A stretch of DNA of 32,831 nucleotides from Anaerolineae bacterium (GCA_015485435.1 WFTO01000003.1:1-32831); one strand, 5' to 3'; positions 6,970 to 14,470 are shown, counted from the first letter of the stretch. The notes: a model not told the origin generated them from the sequence alone. Numbers and translations: made by a program.

Positions 6970-8106
6970 ATGGATTCCCTTTCGCGTTCAGAAGCCTATT
7001 CCCTGATCCATGCTAGCGGCCGCGATCTGGTGGCCTTGATGCACCGTGCCTCCGCACTTCGAGAAGATGCTTGGGGACGCGTGGTGACTTATTCACGCAA
7101 GGTATTCATTCCCCTCACCAATCTCTGTCGAGATAAATGCGCTTATTGCACCTTTGCTCGGGCGCCGCTTGATCCAAAGGCGAAGACCTTGACGCCCGAT
7201 GAAGTGCTTGCTATTGCTCGCGCTGGAGAGCGGGCGGGGTGTAAGGAGGCCCTCTTTTCGTTGGGTGAACGTCCCGAAGAGGCCCATGCAATGGCTCGAA
7301 TGCATTTGACCAAACTGGGGCATTCGACCACGGTCTCTTATCTTGCGGCAATGGTTCAGCAGGTTTTTCAAGAGACCGGTCTGATACCCCATCCCAATCC
7401 GGGCGCGCTCACTGAGGTGGAGTTGCGCATGTTAAAACCCTATTCAGGTAGTATGGGTATGATGTTGGAGTCGGTTTCGGAACGGCTTATGCAGAAAGGA
7501 CAGGCCCATTTCGGGTGTCCCGATAAAGCGCCGTCCCGCCGGCTCGCTACGCTCGAAGCTGCTGGACGGTTACATATTCCTTTCACGACGGGCATCCTCA
7601 TCGGCATTGGCGAGACCCGTGAAGAGCGGGTGGATAGTTTGTTTGCTATTGCGGACATGCACCGACAGTATGGACATATCCAGGAGGTAATTGTTCAAAA
7701 CTTTCGGCGCAAACCAGACATTCGGTTCCGTGATAACGATGAGCCCAGCGCCCTGGAGATGGCTCGCACTATCGCTGTGGCAAGATTAATCCTTCCACCA
7801 GAGATCAGTCTGCAAGCGCCTCCGAACCTTACGCCCGACGCCTACAGTCTTTATCTGTTGGCGGGCATCAATGACTGGGGTGGAATTTCCCCCGTGACGC
7901 GAGATCATATTCACCCAGAAGCCCCCTGGCCCGGCGTTGCCGAGCTGGCCGCCGTAAGCGCGGATGCAGGCTTTGAGTTGCGCGAACGTCTCTCCATTTA
8001 TCCACGATTTCTGTCAGGAGAATGGCTGTCGCCTCCGGTGCTAGAAAGAGCATCGGCATTGGTAGACGCATCGGGCCTTGTACCGCAGACAGCCTCCTCA
8101 ACATGA
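6970..8106 (+). CDS. cofG: 7,8-didemethyl-8-hydroxy-5-deazariboflavin synthase subunit CofG
   Basis: This radical SAM enzyme acts with CofH to make the deazaflavin chromophore FO of coenzyme F420. The 378-residue protein carries the radical SAM cluster motif CRDKCAYC, with Cys53, Cys57 and Cys60 binding [4Fe-4S], just after the family sequence VTYSRKVFIPLTNLC. Other CofG features are CTFARAP, LFSLGERPE, TVSYLAAM, NPGALTEVE, SMGMMLES, FTTGILIGIGET, VIVQNFRRKP and the C-terminal INDWGGISPVTRDHI. Length fits stand-alone CofG, unlike the fused FbiC of Actinobacteria. The partner cofH and other cof genes are absent from this window. The start has no clear Shine-Dalgarno; it may be translated from a short or absent leader. 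Confidence 0.95.
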   Translation: MDSLSRSEAYSLIHASGRDLVALMHRASALREDAWGRVVTYSRKVFIPLTNLCRDKCAYCTFARAPLDPKAKTLTPDEVLAIARAGERAGCKEALFSLGERPEEAHAMARMHLTKLGHSTTVSYLAAMVQQVFQETGLIPHPNPGALTEVELRMLKPYSGSMGMMLESVSERLMQKGQAHFGCPDKAPSRRLATLEAAGRLHIPFTTGILIGIGETREERVDSLFAIADMHRQYGHIQEVIVQNFRRKPDIRFRDNDEPSALEMARTIAVARLILPPEISLQAPPNLTPDAYSLYLLAGINDWGGISPVTRDHIHPEAPWPGVAELAAVSADAGFELRERLSIYPRFLSGEWLSPPVLERASALVDASGLVPQTASST

Positions 8107-8339
8107 GTTTGTGTGTCGGCGTATGTAATGCCCAGGCCTTTTGAGAATGTTTGCATTTGGCGGCGACCTGGCAAAGCAAAGCGTCGCTGATGATCGATGT
8201 TATTGATAGGCCTGGATGTAGTCCGGGTCCTATCCAATCTTATTGAAATGGCGATGTTTCTTTCGTGCAAAAGGAGTGGTTCTATGGTAGAATAAAAGGC
8301 AAATAAGACAACGTGGTCGTTCACCTGCACTTATGTATT

Positions 8340-9032
8340 ATGGTCTTTCAACATCCCACCCTTTCCCTCCTCGTTGCAGTCTTCGGGAACATCCCCGCTG
8401 TCCATTTGGCGCGACTGCAAGAAATTTTTTATGAGCGAAAATATCGCGCGGGTGAAGCGATCTTTCTGCAAGGAGATATTGCGAAATCCATCTATCTTGT
8501 TGCGGAAGGACGCGTCAAGATCGATCGTGTAACACCAGATGGCAATCATTGCATCCTTTGTATGCGAGGACCGGGAGATGTGTTTTGTCCGGTGCCTTTG
8601 TTGGATTGTGGTTGTCAATTGGGAACCGCGTGGGCGATGACTGATGTCACGCTTTTATGGGCCGACAGGGATGAATTTGGTGAAGTGGCGGCGGCGTGTC
8701 CTAATTTGCTTGCCGAGGTGCAAAAAGATTGTTTGCTTGAGGTGCGCCGTTTGTTGGGACGCATGGAATCTTTCGCATTTCATAGTGTGAAGGACCGGGT
8801 TGCCATTACGTTGCTTGATGAAAGCCAGCGGCAAGCGCAATTTGGCGGCTCTTTGAACGAGTTGCGTATAACGCAACAGGAGCTTGCTGGACTGGTGGGT
8901 GCTTCGCGCGAAAGCGTCTCTCGGACACTCTCGAAAATGGAAGATGAAGGGATTGTTGAAACATTGCGGGGAAGAATATTGATTCGAGATCGCCAAAAGT
9001 TGCAGATGCTGGTGGGACGTAAACCTGCCTGA
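8340..9032 (+). CDS. Crp/Fnr family transcriptional regulator, cysteine-rich
   Basis: The 230-residue protein has an N-terminal cyclic-nucleotide-binding fold (residues about 10-125: YRAGEAIFLQGD, SIYLVAEGRVKI, RGPGDVF), a dimerisation helix and a C-terminal winged HTH (about 177-200: ITQQELAGLVGASRESVSRTLSKM). The recognition helix has E-S-V-S-R, as in Crp/Fnr. Instead of a standard cAMP pocket it carries seven cysteines: C71, C74, C83, C90, C92, C120 and C131. The first five are clustered (HCILC, FCPVPLLDCGC), suggesting a metal, heme or thiol redox sensor; that is inference. The ATG at 8340 matches the family N-terminus, and a GTG at 8313 is an alternative. A TAGAAT at 8288-8293 may be the -10. 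It lies immediately upstream of the nirS cluster and is its likely regulator. Confidence 0.88.
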   Translation: MVFQHPTLSLLVAVFGNIPAVHLARLQEIFYERKYRAGEAIFLQGDIAKSIYLVAEGRVKIDRVTPDGNHCILCMRGPGDVFCPVPLLDCGCQLGTAWAMTDVTLLWADRDEFGEVAAACPNLLAEVQKDCLLEVRRLLGRMESFAFHSVKDRVAITLLDESQRQAQFGGSLNELRITQQELAGLVGASRESVSRTLSKMEDEGIVETLRGRILIRDRQKLQMLVGRKPA

Positions 9033-9062
9033 AATTGATAAATTTCCCTAACAATCAACCAT

Positions 9063-9084
9063 GCTGAAAAAATAATCAGCTTTT
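9063..9084 (+). terminator. Weak terminator-like hairpin after the Crp/Fnr gene
   Basis: GCTGA (9063-9067) and TCAGC (9076-9080) form a 5-bp stem followed by TTTT. It is short, but it is in the right place 31 nt after the stop codon. Confidence 0.35.
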
Positions 9085-9199
9085 AAGCCCGAGGAATTCA
9101 TCGAACCCTCCTCCGGTGCGGGTGTTGATGGGGCGTATAACGCGATATCGCTTCATCCAAGCGACTTTTCTGTGAAAAATTCTACAAGTTTTTCGAGTT

Positions 9200-9217
9200 G
9201 TGTGATGGATGTCATAT
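9200..9217. promoter_or_regulatory. Crp/Fnr-type operator upstream of the nirS-linked cluster
   Basis: GTGTGA-TGGA-TGTCATAT matches the Crp-like TGTGA-N6-TCACA layout with one mismatch in the right half (TCATA). The same GTGTGA-N4-TGTCATAT string occurs again at 14267-14284 upstream of nirS. Two further TGTGA half-sites flank it at 9171-9175 and 9223-9227, both within TCTGTGAAAAA. It lies about 115 bp before the first gene of the cluster. Confidence 0.65.
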
Positions 9218-9332
9218 GACTCTGTGAAAAAATATGCAAAAATGAATGCATCCCCAAAGCATTTCTCTTTCATGTTGCCCGGTCTTCGACTGGTAGCGAC
9301 ACGTTCAGAACATTGAAAAAGGAGGACTTCCC

Positions 9333-9989
9333 ATGACCGTACTCGATCGCGTTGTTCTTTTACTTACAGGGCTCACGGCCTTGTATCTGATTTGGCGGTT
9401 TGTGCAGGCTTATCGCCAAACCAAAGCTGCGCATGATGTGTATTATATCATTTCATTCGCGGTCTTGTTGGTGGCGGGGTTGTTGCTCATTGCTTTTGGT
9501 TACGGGATTTTGGCTTCACCCTGGGTGGTGATTGTTTCGGTGCTGATTCCGGCAGGGCTTTCTTTGGGGTTAATCTTTGAGTTTTATGGGAAATATGGGA
9601 AATTGTATTTGGCGTTTGCAGTGGTGGGGCTGGTGGCCATTGCCATTACGCGATTTACGGGGCCAGAAACCGTGGCCACCATCGTGCTCGTGCTCGTGCA
9701 TGGCGTCGCGGGGCTCATTATTGTGTTTACACCTATTTTGACTGTGAAGAAAGGGTTGGCTCCTGGTGGTTTTGTAGCGGTCACTATCGGCGGCCTCTTG
9801 ATTGATTTGGGTGGGATCGCGCTCGCTTTTCTCAAGTTGGGCAAGCAATTTCTTTTCTTCAGCGAAGATGTAGTGTTCGCCATCCTCGCTCCCTTACTGT
9901 TGTTGATGACTCTCTTTTTTGCCTGGGGCTTTGTGAAGAAGATGAAAGCGCCAGGTTCACAGAAGCCGGAATTGCAATCGGCATCTTAA
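9333..9989 (+). CDS. Polytopic membrane protein of unknown function
   Basis: The 218-residue protein consists of about seven hydrophobic helices joined by short loops and ends in a polar tail (KKMKAPGSQKPELQSAS). I recognise no catalytic motif or named family. Helix 1 is VVLLLTGLTALYLIWRFV; a central FEFYGKYGKLY is the most polar internal stretch, and a lone His sits in a helix (LVLVHGVAGLIIVF). A strong Shine-Dalgarno (AAGGAGG) lies 8-9 nt before the ATG. It stands alone between the Crp/Fnr-type operator and a terminator-like hairpin, so it is a single-gene unit at the head of the nitrite cluster and may be one of the regulated genes. Confidence 0.75.
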   Translation: MTVLDRVVLLLTGLTALYLIWRFVQAYRQTKAAHDVYYIISFAVLLVAGLLLIAFGYGILASPWVVIVSVLIPAGLSLGLIFEFYGKYGKLYLAFAVVGLVAIAITRFTGPETVATIVLVLVHGVAGLIIVFTPILTVKKGLAPGGFVAVTIGGLLIDLGGIALAFLKLGKQFLFFSEDVVFAILAPLLLLMTLFFAWGFVKKMKAPGSQKPELQSAS

Positions 9990-10012
9990 ACAAAGTTTCT
10001 TGTTAAAAGGGT

Positions 10013-10054
10013 GGGCTGGGTAGCAGGATGGGGCTATATGGCCCTACCCGGCCT
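10013..10054 (+). terminator. Hairpin downstream of the 9333-9989 gene
   Basis: GGGCTGGGTAG (10013-10023) pairs with CTACCCGGCCT (10044-10054) through 11 positions if G-U wobbles are allowed, with a 20-nt loop. It is followed by ATCCAACTTTTC, a poor T tract. It could end or attenuate transcription before the next gene. Confidence 0.5.
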
Positions 10055-10162
10055 ATCCAACTTTTCAACCATCAAATGTTTAAATCAAAGTCGGCATAAT
10101 GTGCCGTGCTAGCAGGTCCTTCTAGCAAGCATTTTATGCCCAAGCTCAAGTACGGAGGCGCA

Positions 10163-11659
10163 ATGGAAGCGTTGAAGGCCCGTTATCAATACCTATTCCA
10201 ATCAACCAAAGGGCTGGTTTTGGTGGCCATCGCCCTGATATCCCTGGAAACTGTATTTTTTGGCATGCTCTCAGGTCCCATGGCTGAAATGGGAGTGCGC
10301 GATGTTTGGGTGCGCTGGACTGGCATGCAGTTGGATCCTATGGAACGTGAGGGACGGATCATCATCCTCTATCACACCATCGCTTTGGCTGTGGTGGCGA
10401 TCGAGGTTTATTTTATCACTGGCCTGGTAAAGATGAGTGAGCGCCAAAGGGCGAATATCAATGCTACTATCACGGTCGGTTATCTCACATCGATGATCTT
10501 TGGCCTCTGGTTCGCCTACTTTGGACATAACTATATCTGGCATGGATTGTTCATTTTTGGGCAGTCCCTGGTCTTCTTTGCTGGGGTCATGCTGACCGTC
10601 GCCTTATGGCCATGGCGGAAGGAATATCGCCTGCCGCCAGACTCCCCGTATGCCCATACGCGAGGTGGACTTGATCTGGAGCGATTGGCCTTTTTCGTGA
10701 TGGCTGTGGCCACGCTGGGGTCTGCCGTTTATGGCGCTGTGGCCGGGGCGAATTTTGGCAACGGCTTTGAGCTATTTTTGGCAGAGGATGAAGTTCGGGA
10801 GGTGACCAAGACCACGTTGCAATTGGCGGTGATCGGCCATCTGCATATTATGCTGACGCTTATTGCCATCGCTTTGACCCTGATCATCGGCCGATGGGTG
10901 GACTTCAAAGGCCGGATTCATACGGTGGCAATGGTGTTCATGATTATTGGAACGATAATTATCACCTCAGGTGTGTGGATCATCGTGGTGTATCGTTCCA
11001 TAGCGCATATCATCATTAACGTGGGCTCGACGCCAGTTCTCCTGGCATCTGTCTTATTGACGATTTACACCTGGCGGAGACAGGTGCGGATTGGTCTGGC
11101 TAAAAAGGGGCTGACGCCGAAAGAGGCCGGCTTTGGCAAAAAACTGGCTGCGCTTTTACACGATCCTATGCCTTTTGGCGCCACCTGGCAAATGATGTAC
11201 ATGAACCTAGTGGTGACCGCGGTCGGCATCTTTCTGGCCATCAAGCTCGAGCTGGTTCGAGAATGGCCCTGGCGCGAAGAGCGAATCACCTTAACCGGTC
11301 ACTGGCATATCCTGGCCGGCATTATCGCCACCATTATTTTGCTGTATTATGCCGATCTGGCAGGACTCAAAGGTCGGGCGCGACGATGGTTTGGCTGGAT
11401 TGTGATCATTGGTTCAGATGCCGCATTTGCAGCAGTGACACTCTTCAGCACGAAACGTCTCTATGTCAGCGAGTCAGCGCAACAACCTCTGGTCAATATG
11501 ACGATATGGATTGCCGATATCGGTCTGCTATTGGTGCTGGTTATGCTGGGCCTGCTAATGGCGTGGCGACTTGTCGATTTGTTTAAAGGGAATGGTCGCT
11601 GGAAGGAGGAGTTGGCCAACCCAGAGTTAGATGTTGTCGGAAAGGAGGTGGATTCATGA
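10163..11659 (+). CDS. 12-helix His-rich membrane protein, putative divergent heme-copper oxidase/NO reductase-like subunit
   Basis: The 498-residue protein has about 12 transmembrane helices, the number in heme-copper oxidase subunit I and NorB. Histidines fall where that superfamily binds hemes: H71 in helix 2 (LYHTIALAVV), H226 and H228 in helix 6 (GHLHIML), H253 at the start of helix 7, and H380 and H382 in helix 10 (GHWHILAG, compare AHFHYVL of COX I). H122 and H127 flank helix 4. The canonical His-His pair of helix 7 and the HPEVY motif are absent, so an ordinary CuB/FeB site is not assured. The ATG at 10163 is preferred: GGAGG lies 4 nt upstream, while the longer frame starts at a GTG. 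The stop overlaps the next gene by 4 nt (ATGA). The oxidase/NO reductase relation is inference from helix count, His placement and the neighbouring ctaB-like and nirS genes. Confidence 0.6.
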   Translation: MEALKARYQYLFQSTKGLVLVAIALISLETVFFGMLSGPMAEMGVRDVWVRWTGMQLDPMEREGRIIILYHTIALAVVAIEVYFITGLVKMSERQRANINATITVGYLTSMIFGLWFAYFGHNYIWHGLFIFGQSLVFFAGVMLTVALWPWRKEYRLPPDSPYAHTRGGLDLERLAFFVMAVATLGSAVYGAVAGANFGNGFELFLAEDEVREVTKTTLQLAVIGHLHIMLTLIAIALTLIIGRWVDFKGRIHTVAMVFMIIGTIIITSGVWIIVVYRSIAHIIINVGSTPVLLASVLLTIYTWRRQVRIGLAKKGLTPKEAGFGKKLAALLHDPMPFGATWQMMYMNLVVTAVGIFLAIKLELVREWPWREERITLTGHWHILAGIIATIILLYYADLAGLKGRARRWFGWIVIIGSDAAFAAVTLFSTKRLYVSESAQQPLVNMTIWIADIGLLLVLVMLGLLMAWRLVDLFKGNGRWKEELANPELDVVGKEVDS

Positions 11660-12570
11660 CACGGTTGCATTTCCACTCCGGAAAAATGATATTGTTCGGA
11701 CTTCTCGTCCTGTTGTTGGTGGCTGGATGCAATGCCCAGCCCGCTACCACCGAGCCCCCACCCGTATTCGATACGGGCATCGATCCCAACGCCTGGGCCC
11801 AGGTCCCTGCCGGCAGCTTTTTCATGGGATTGCACAATCATGAGAAAACCATCGATTACGATTTCGAGATGATGGTCACCGACGTGACGAACGAACAGTT
11901 CGCCGCCTTCCTGAATGACGCCATCGCTGATGGCTCCATTACATTGGGAGAAGAAGGTGTGTTGGGCTACTATCCTGGCGACAAATTCTCAGGATACAAG
12001 CATGAAAAAGAGATCAAGGCTGGCGATTGGCTATTGTTCCCCGTGGATCATCCTGACGCTCGGATTCAAAAGGAGGGCGATACGTTTGTGGTCAAACCGG
12101 GTTATGAAAATCATCCGGCCACCATGGTAACCTGGTTTGGCGCCTGGGCCTACTGTCGCTACTACGGCTGGCGGTTGCCCTTGGAAGAGGAGTGGGAAAA
12201 AGCTGCCCGCGGCCCTGATGGACGCGCCTTCCCATGGGGGAACGACGTTGACAAAAGCAACGCCAACTACTACAAGAGCCACGATCCTTTTGAACGCCCT
12301 AATACCGTTGGTGACACCACGCCAGTGGGCTTCTACAACGGGAAGATTTATAACGGCTTCCAGACCATGAATTCCCCCAGCCCCTATGGCTTGTATGATA
12401 TGGCGGGCAATGTATGGCAATGGACAGGAGGCGTCTATGAAAAGACCCATCTTCGTTACTTGAAGGGAGGGAGCTTCATGGATTACGCGTATAACCTGCG
12501 TAGCTGGACTCGAAACAGCGCCACTCCCGAATATTTCAGTATTGCAGTTGGTTTCCGCTGCGTGCGTTAG
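11656..12570 (+). CDS. SUMF1/formylglycine-enzyme-fold lipoprotein (NirV-like), catalytic cysteines absent
   Basis: The 304-residue protein has a lipoprotein signal (LLVAGC, Cys25) and a SUMF1/FGE-type domain: VPAGSFFMG, VTNEQFAAFL, HPATMVTWFGAWAYCRYYGWRLPLEEEWEKAARGPDGRAFPWGN, SPYGLYDMAGNVWQW, LKGGSF and a terminal GFRCVR. In true formylglycine-generating enzymes two copper-binding cysteines lie between the GGS and GFRC motifs. Here that segment reads DYAYNLRSWTRNSATPEYFSIAV and has none, so sulfatase activation is unlikely. SUMF1-fold proteins (NirV) are known neighbours of nitrite reductase genes in denitrifiers. A strong GGAGGTG site and a 4-nt overlap couple it to the upstream 12-helix protein. 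It probably acts as an extracytoplasmic structural or assembly factor of that complex. Confidence 0.85.
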   Translation: MTRLHFHSGKMILFGLLVLLLVAGCNAQPATTEPPPVFDTGIDPNAWAQVPAGSFFMGLHNHEKTIDYDFEMMVTDVTNEQFAAFLNDAIADGSITLGEEGVLGYYPGDKFSGYKHEKEIKAGDWLLFPVDHPDARIQKEGDTFVVKPGYENHPATMVTWFGAWAYCRYYGWRLPLEEEWEKAARGPDGRAFPWGNDVDKSNANYYKSHDPFERPNTVGDTTPVGFYNGKIYNGFQTMNSPSPYGLYDMAGNVWQWTGGVYEKTHLRYLKGGSFMDYAYNLRSWTRNSATPEYFSIAVGFRCVR

Positions 12571-12580
12571 CGAGGTGGAT

Positions 12581-13492
12581 ATGATGAAAGAGAGAAGAAG
12601 TCACCGAAGTGCTGAACAACCACATCGGCCTGCAATTCTCGCCATGTTTGCTAGACTGCGACTCTATTGGTCTTTGATAAAGAGTATGCAAACCACTCTC
12701 CTGCTGATTACTGGGATGGTGGGATATCTCAGTGTTGGACACGAGCTCGCAGGACATGCCAGAGAATTGTGGTCCGTAGCGGGAAGTTTATTTCTAGCCA
12801 TCAGCGGAAGCACCGTGTTAAACATGTGGTACGATCGGGATATCGACGCCAGGATGGTACGGACATGTTGGCGTCCCCTTCCTTCTGGTTCCATCTCCCC
12901 CACGGAAGCCTTTTTCCTGGGCACGCTTCTGACTGTGGTTGGGGTCGGATGGGCCCTATTGCTTGATCCCCTTTACGGATGGATCGTCTTTGGTGGCTTC
13001 TTCTTCGATGTCGTCGTCTACACCTTGTGGTTGAAAAGACGCTCGCCATGGTCCATCGCCTGGGGAGGCGTCTCGGGCGCGATGCCATTGCTGGCGGGGC
13101 GAACCTTAGCGCTCGGCCACATCGATGCCATCGGTTTGTTGTTAGCCGCCGCGATCATCTTTTGGATTCCCACCCATATTCTCACCTTCGCCATGCGTTA
13201 CGCGGACGATTACGCCCGGGCGGGCATTCCCACGATTCCCGGCGTGTACGGGTTTCGCTTTGCCAGAGCAGTCATCGCCATTTCGAGCGTCGTTGCCGCC
13301 TCCGCGATGATTGTAGCTGCATGGGGACTGGGGGTAACCGTTGGCGGCATGTCGGTGATCCTGGTGCTATCCGCAGCCCTTCTGTTGTTGGCCTTAACCA
13401 GCGTGCTTCGTCCTTCCCAAAAGCGGAACTTCCTGCTGTTCAAGTTTGCTTCTGTCTACATGCTCATCAGCATGATTATCATCGCTTTTTGA
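12581..13492 (+). CDS. ctaB: UbiA-family prenyltransferase, protoheme IX farnesyltransferase (heme O synthase) homologue
   Basis: The 303-residue membrane protein has about nine helices. It has the first Asp-rich motif NMWYDRDID (N81, D85, D89) followed by ARMVRTCWRPLPSG, which is specifically CtaB-like (compare DRDIDxxMxRTxxRPL). Other features are YTLWLKRRSPWSIAWGGVSGAMPLLAG, and FWIPTHILTFAMRYADDYARAGIPTIP as the second motif. CtaB attaches a farnesyl group to heme B to give heme O for heme-copper oxidases. No canonical oxidase gene is present, so the likely client is the 12-helix protein two genes upstream; this is inference. The start at 12581 is chosen because GAGGTGG lies just before it, 10 nt after the previous stop. 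The sequence is divergent, so another prenyl acceptor is possible. Confidence 0.82.
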   Translation: MMKERRSHRSAEQPHRPAILAMFARLRLYWSLIKSMQTTLLLITGMVGYLSVGHELAGHARELWSVAGSLFLAISGSTVLNMWYDRDIDARMVRTCWRPLPSGSISPTEAFFLGTLLTVVGVGWALLLDPLYGWIVFGGFFFDVVVYTLWLKRRSPWSIAWGGVSGAMPLLAGRTLALGHIDAIGLLLAAAIIFWIPTHILTFAMRYADDYARAGIPTIPGVYGFRFARAVIAISSVVAASAMIVAAWGLGVTVGGMSVILVLSAALLLLALTSVLRPSQKRNFLLFKFASVYMLISMIIIAF

Positions 13493-13506
13493 TTAAGCCT
13501 GCCTGC

Positions 13507-13541
13507 TGACGCCTTTGCTTTGGCAAGGGCGTCATTCATTT
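13507..13541 (+). terminator. Strong intra-cluster terminator after the ctaB-like gene
   Basis: TGACGCCTTTGC (13507-13518) and GCAAGGGCGTCA (13523-13534) form a 12-bp stem with one G-U pair and a TTTG tetraloop, followed by TTCATTTTA. It lies 14 nt after the stop codon. It would end or attenuate the three-gene transcript before the next membrane-protein gene. Confidence 0.75.
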
Positions 13542-13558
13542 TATAAGGAGACCATGCC

Positions 13559-14242
13559 ATGCTGGGAAAATTCTTACGCATCCTTGCAATCATCCTTATG
13601 GGGCTCACTGCCGCGCTGATGGTGCTCGGCGGCATCGGCACCATCTGCATCGCCTTCTGGCCAGAAAAATATGAGTCTCTGGCGATGATGATTCCCTACA
13701 AACCTGTTTATCAGGTGGCCGCCATCCTTACCATCCTTGGTGGACTGGCCGGCATTTGGACTACCATCGCATTACGGCGGTTCAATCAGCGCCATTACAC
13801 GTATGCCGTGTTGATATTATTGCTCAGCCTGGCGACAGCCGGGGTCAAAATGTACTTCTCCAGCAGATTGCGCGGGAGCGTGGCTCCCACCAACATCCGC
13901 TTTGATTTCACCCTGGCGGTGCTCCTCTACTTCCTGTTTTTGCGAGTTCCCGGAATATGGGAGAAAGTCAAATCGGCGCAACCAAGGTCAGACGCCAATC
14001 ATACAGGCGCAGCCATTGCCGCAATCATCGGGGGCGCACTGACGCTTACCGTGCAATATTGGGCAGGTCCCGCTCATACATTCCAGGGGATCAACTACGC
14101 CGATGCGTGGCACACTCAACTGGCGATCCTTGGTTGGATGTTGATTGCAGGGGGCGTCGTTCAAATCGTGCGAGTCCTTTTACATCACGCCCAGCGGCTT
14201 CAGCCCGAGAAAAGACGAAAACGCTATCACCCCATCGGGTGA
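13559..14242 (+). CDS. Membrane protein of unknown function in the nirS cluster
   Basis: The 227-residue protein has about six hydrophobic helices in two blocks: four in residues 1-140 and two in 150-210, separated by a polar linker (KSAQPRSDANHTG). The last helix region reads GINYADAWHTQLAILGWMLIAGGVVQIVRVLLHHAQRLQ, with a His at the helix start and a basic C-terminal tail. I recognise no named family. AAGGAG lies 8 nt before the ATG, and the gene follows a terminator and precedes the nirS control region. By position it may be a quinol- or heme-associated accessory subunit, but nothing in the sequence proves this. Confidence 0.75.
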   Translation: MLGKFLRILAIILMGLTAALMVLGGIGTICIAFWPEKYESLAMMIPYKPVYQVAAILTILGGLAGIWTTIALRRFNQRHYTYAVLILLLSLATAGVKMYFSSRLRGSVAPTNIRFDFTLAVLLYFLFLRVPGIWEKVKSAQPRSDANHTGAAIAAIIGGALTLTVQYWAGPAHTFQGINYADAWHTQLAILGWMLIAGGVVQIVRVLLHHAQRLQPEKRRKRYHPIG

Positions 14243-14266
14243 TTTTTCTCACAAACTTTGGCCGTA

Positions 14267-14284
14267 GTGTGACCGCTGTCATAT
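14267..14284. promoter_or_regulatory. Crp/Fnr-type operator upstream of nirS
   Basis: GTGTGA-CCGC-TGTCATAT is identical to the 9200-9217 site in all fourteen defined positions; only the four spacer bases differ. It lies about 180 bp upstream of the TATAAT at 14465, too far for direct contact at that promoter. Either looping, a second nearer promoter or anti-silencing is needed, or the TATAAT is not the main -10. Confidence 0.6.
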
Positions 14285-14440
14285 AACCTAACGTGCGGTT
14301 CTGATAGTCTTGTGATGAAACGCCTGGTTGTCGTCAGCCTCTCATACCAAAAAACGCCATCCCATCGAAATCGTTTGCTCGATCCGTGCACGAGAAAGAA
14401 AAAAGCATCACGAAACCCAGTTTTCTCGCCTTAGCGCAAA

Positions 14441-14470
14441 TTCGATGGATTCGGAGTTTGATGGTATAAT
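14441..14470 (+). promoter_or_regulatory. Candidate promoter of nirS
   Basis: A perfect -10 hexamer TATAAT (14465-14470) is preceded by a weak -35 TTCGAT (14441-14446) with 18-bp spacing. A poor -35 is common at activator-dependent promoters. The predicted leader is about 100 nt. Confidence 0.5.

Noticed and set aside
8206-8233. Imperfect hairpin ATAGGCCTGGA...CCTAT between cofG and the Crp/Fnr gene
   Set aside because: The stem has bulges on one side, and no T tract follows on either strand, so it was not annotated as a terminator.
10163-11659. Calling this gene norB or a cbb3/aa3 oxidase subunit outright
   Set aside because: The helix 7 His-His pair and the helix 6 HPEVY or NorB glutamate motifs are not visible, so only a distant, inferred relation is stated.
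11656-12570. An active formylglycine-generating (sulfatase-modifying) enzyme
   Set aside because: The catalytic cysteine pair expected between the GGS and GFRC motifs is missing, and no sulfatase gene is nearby.
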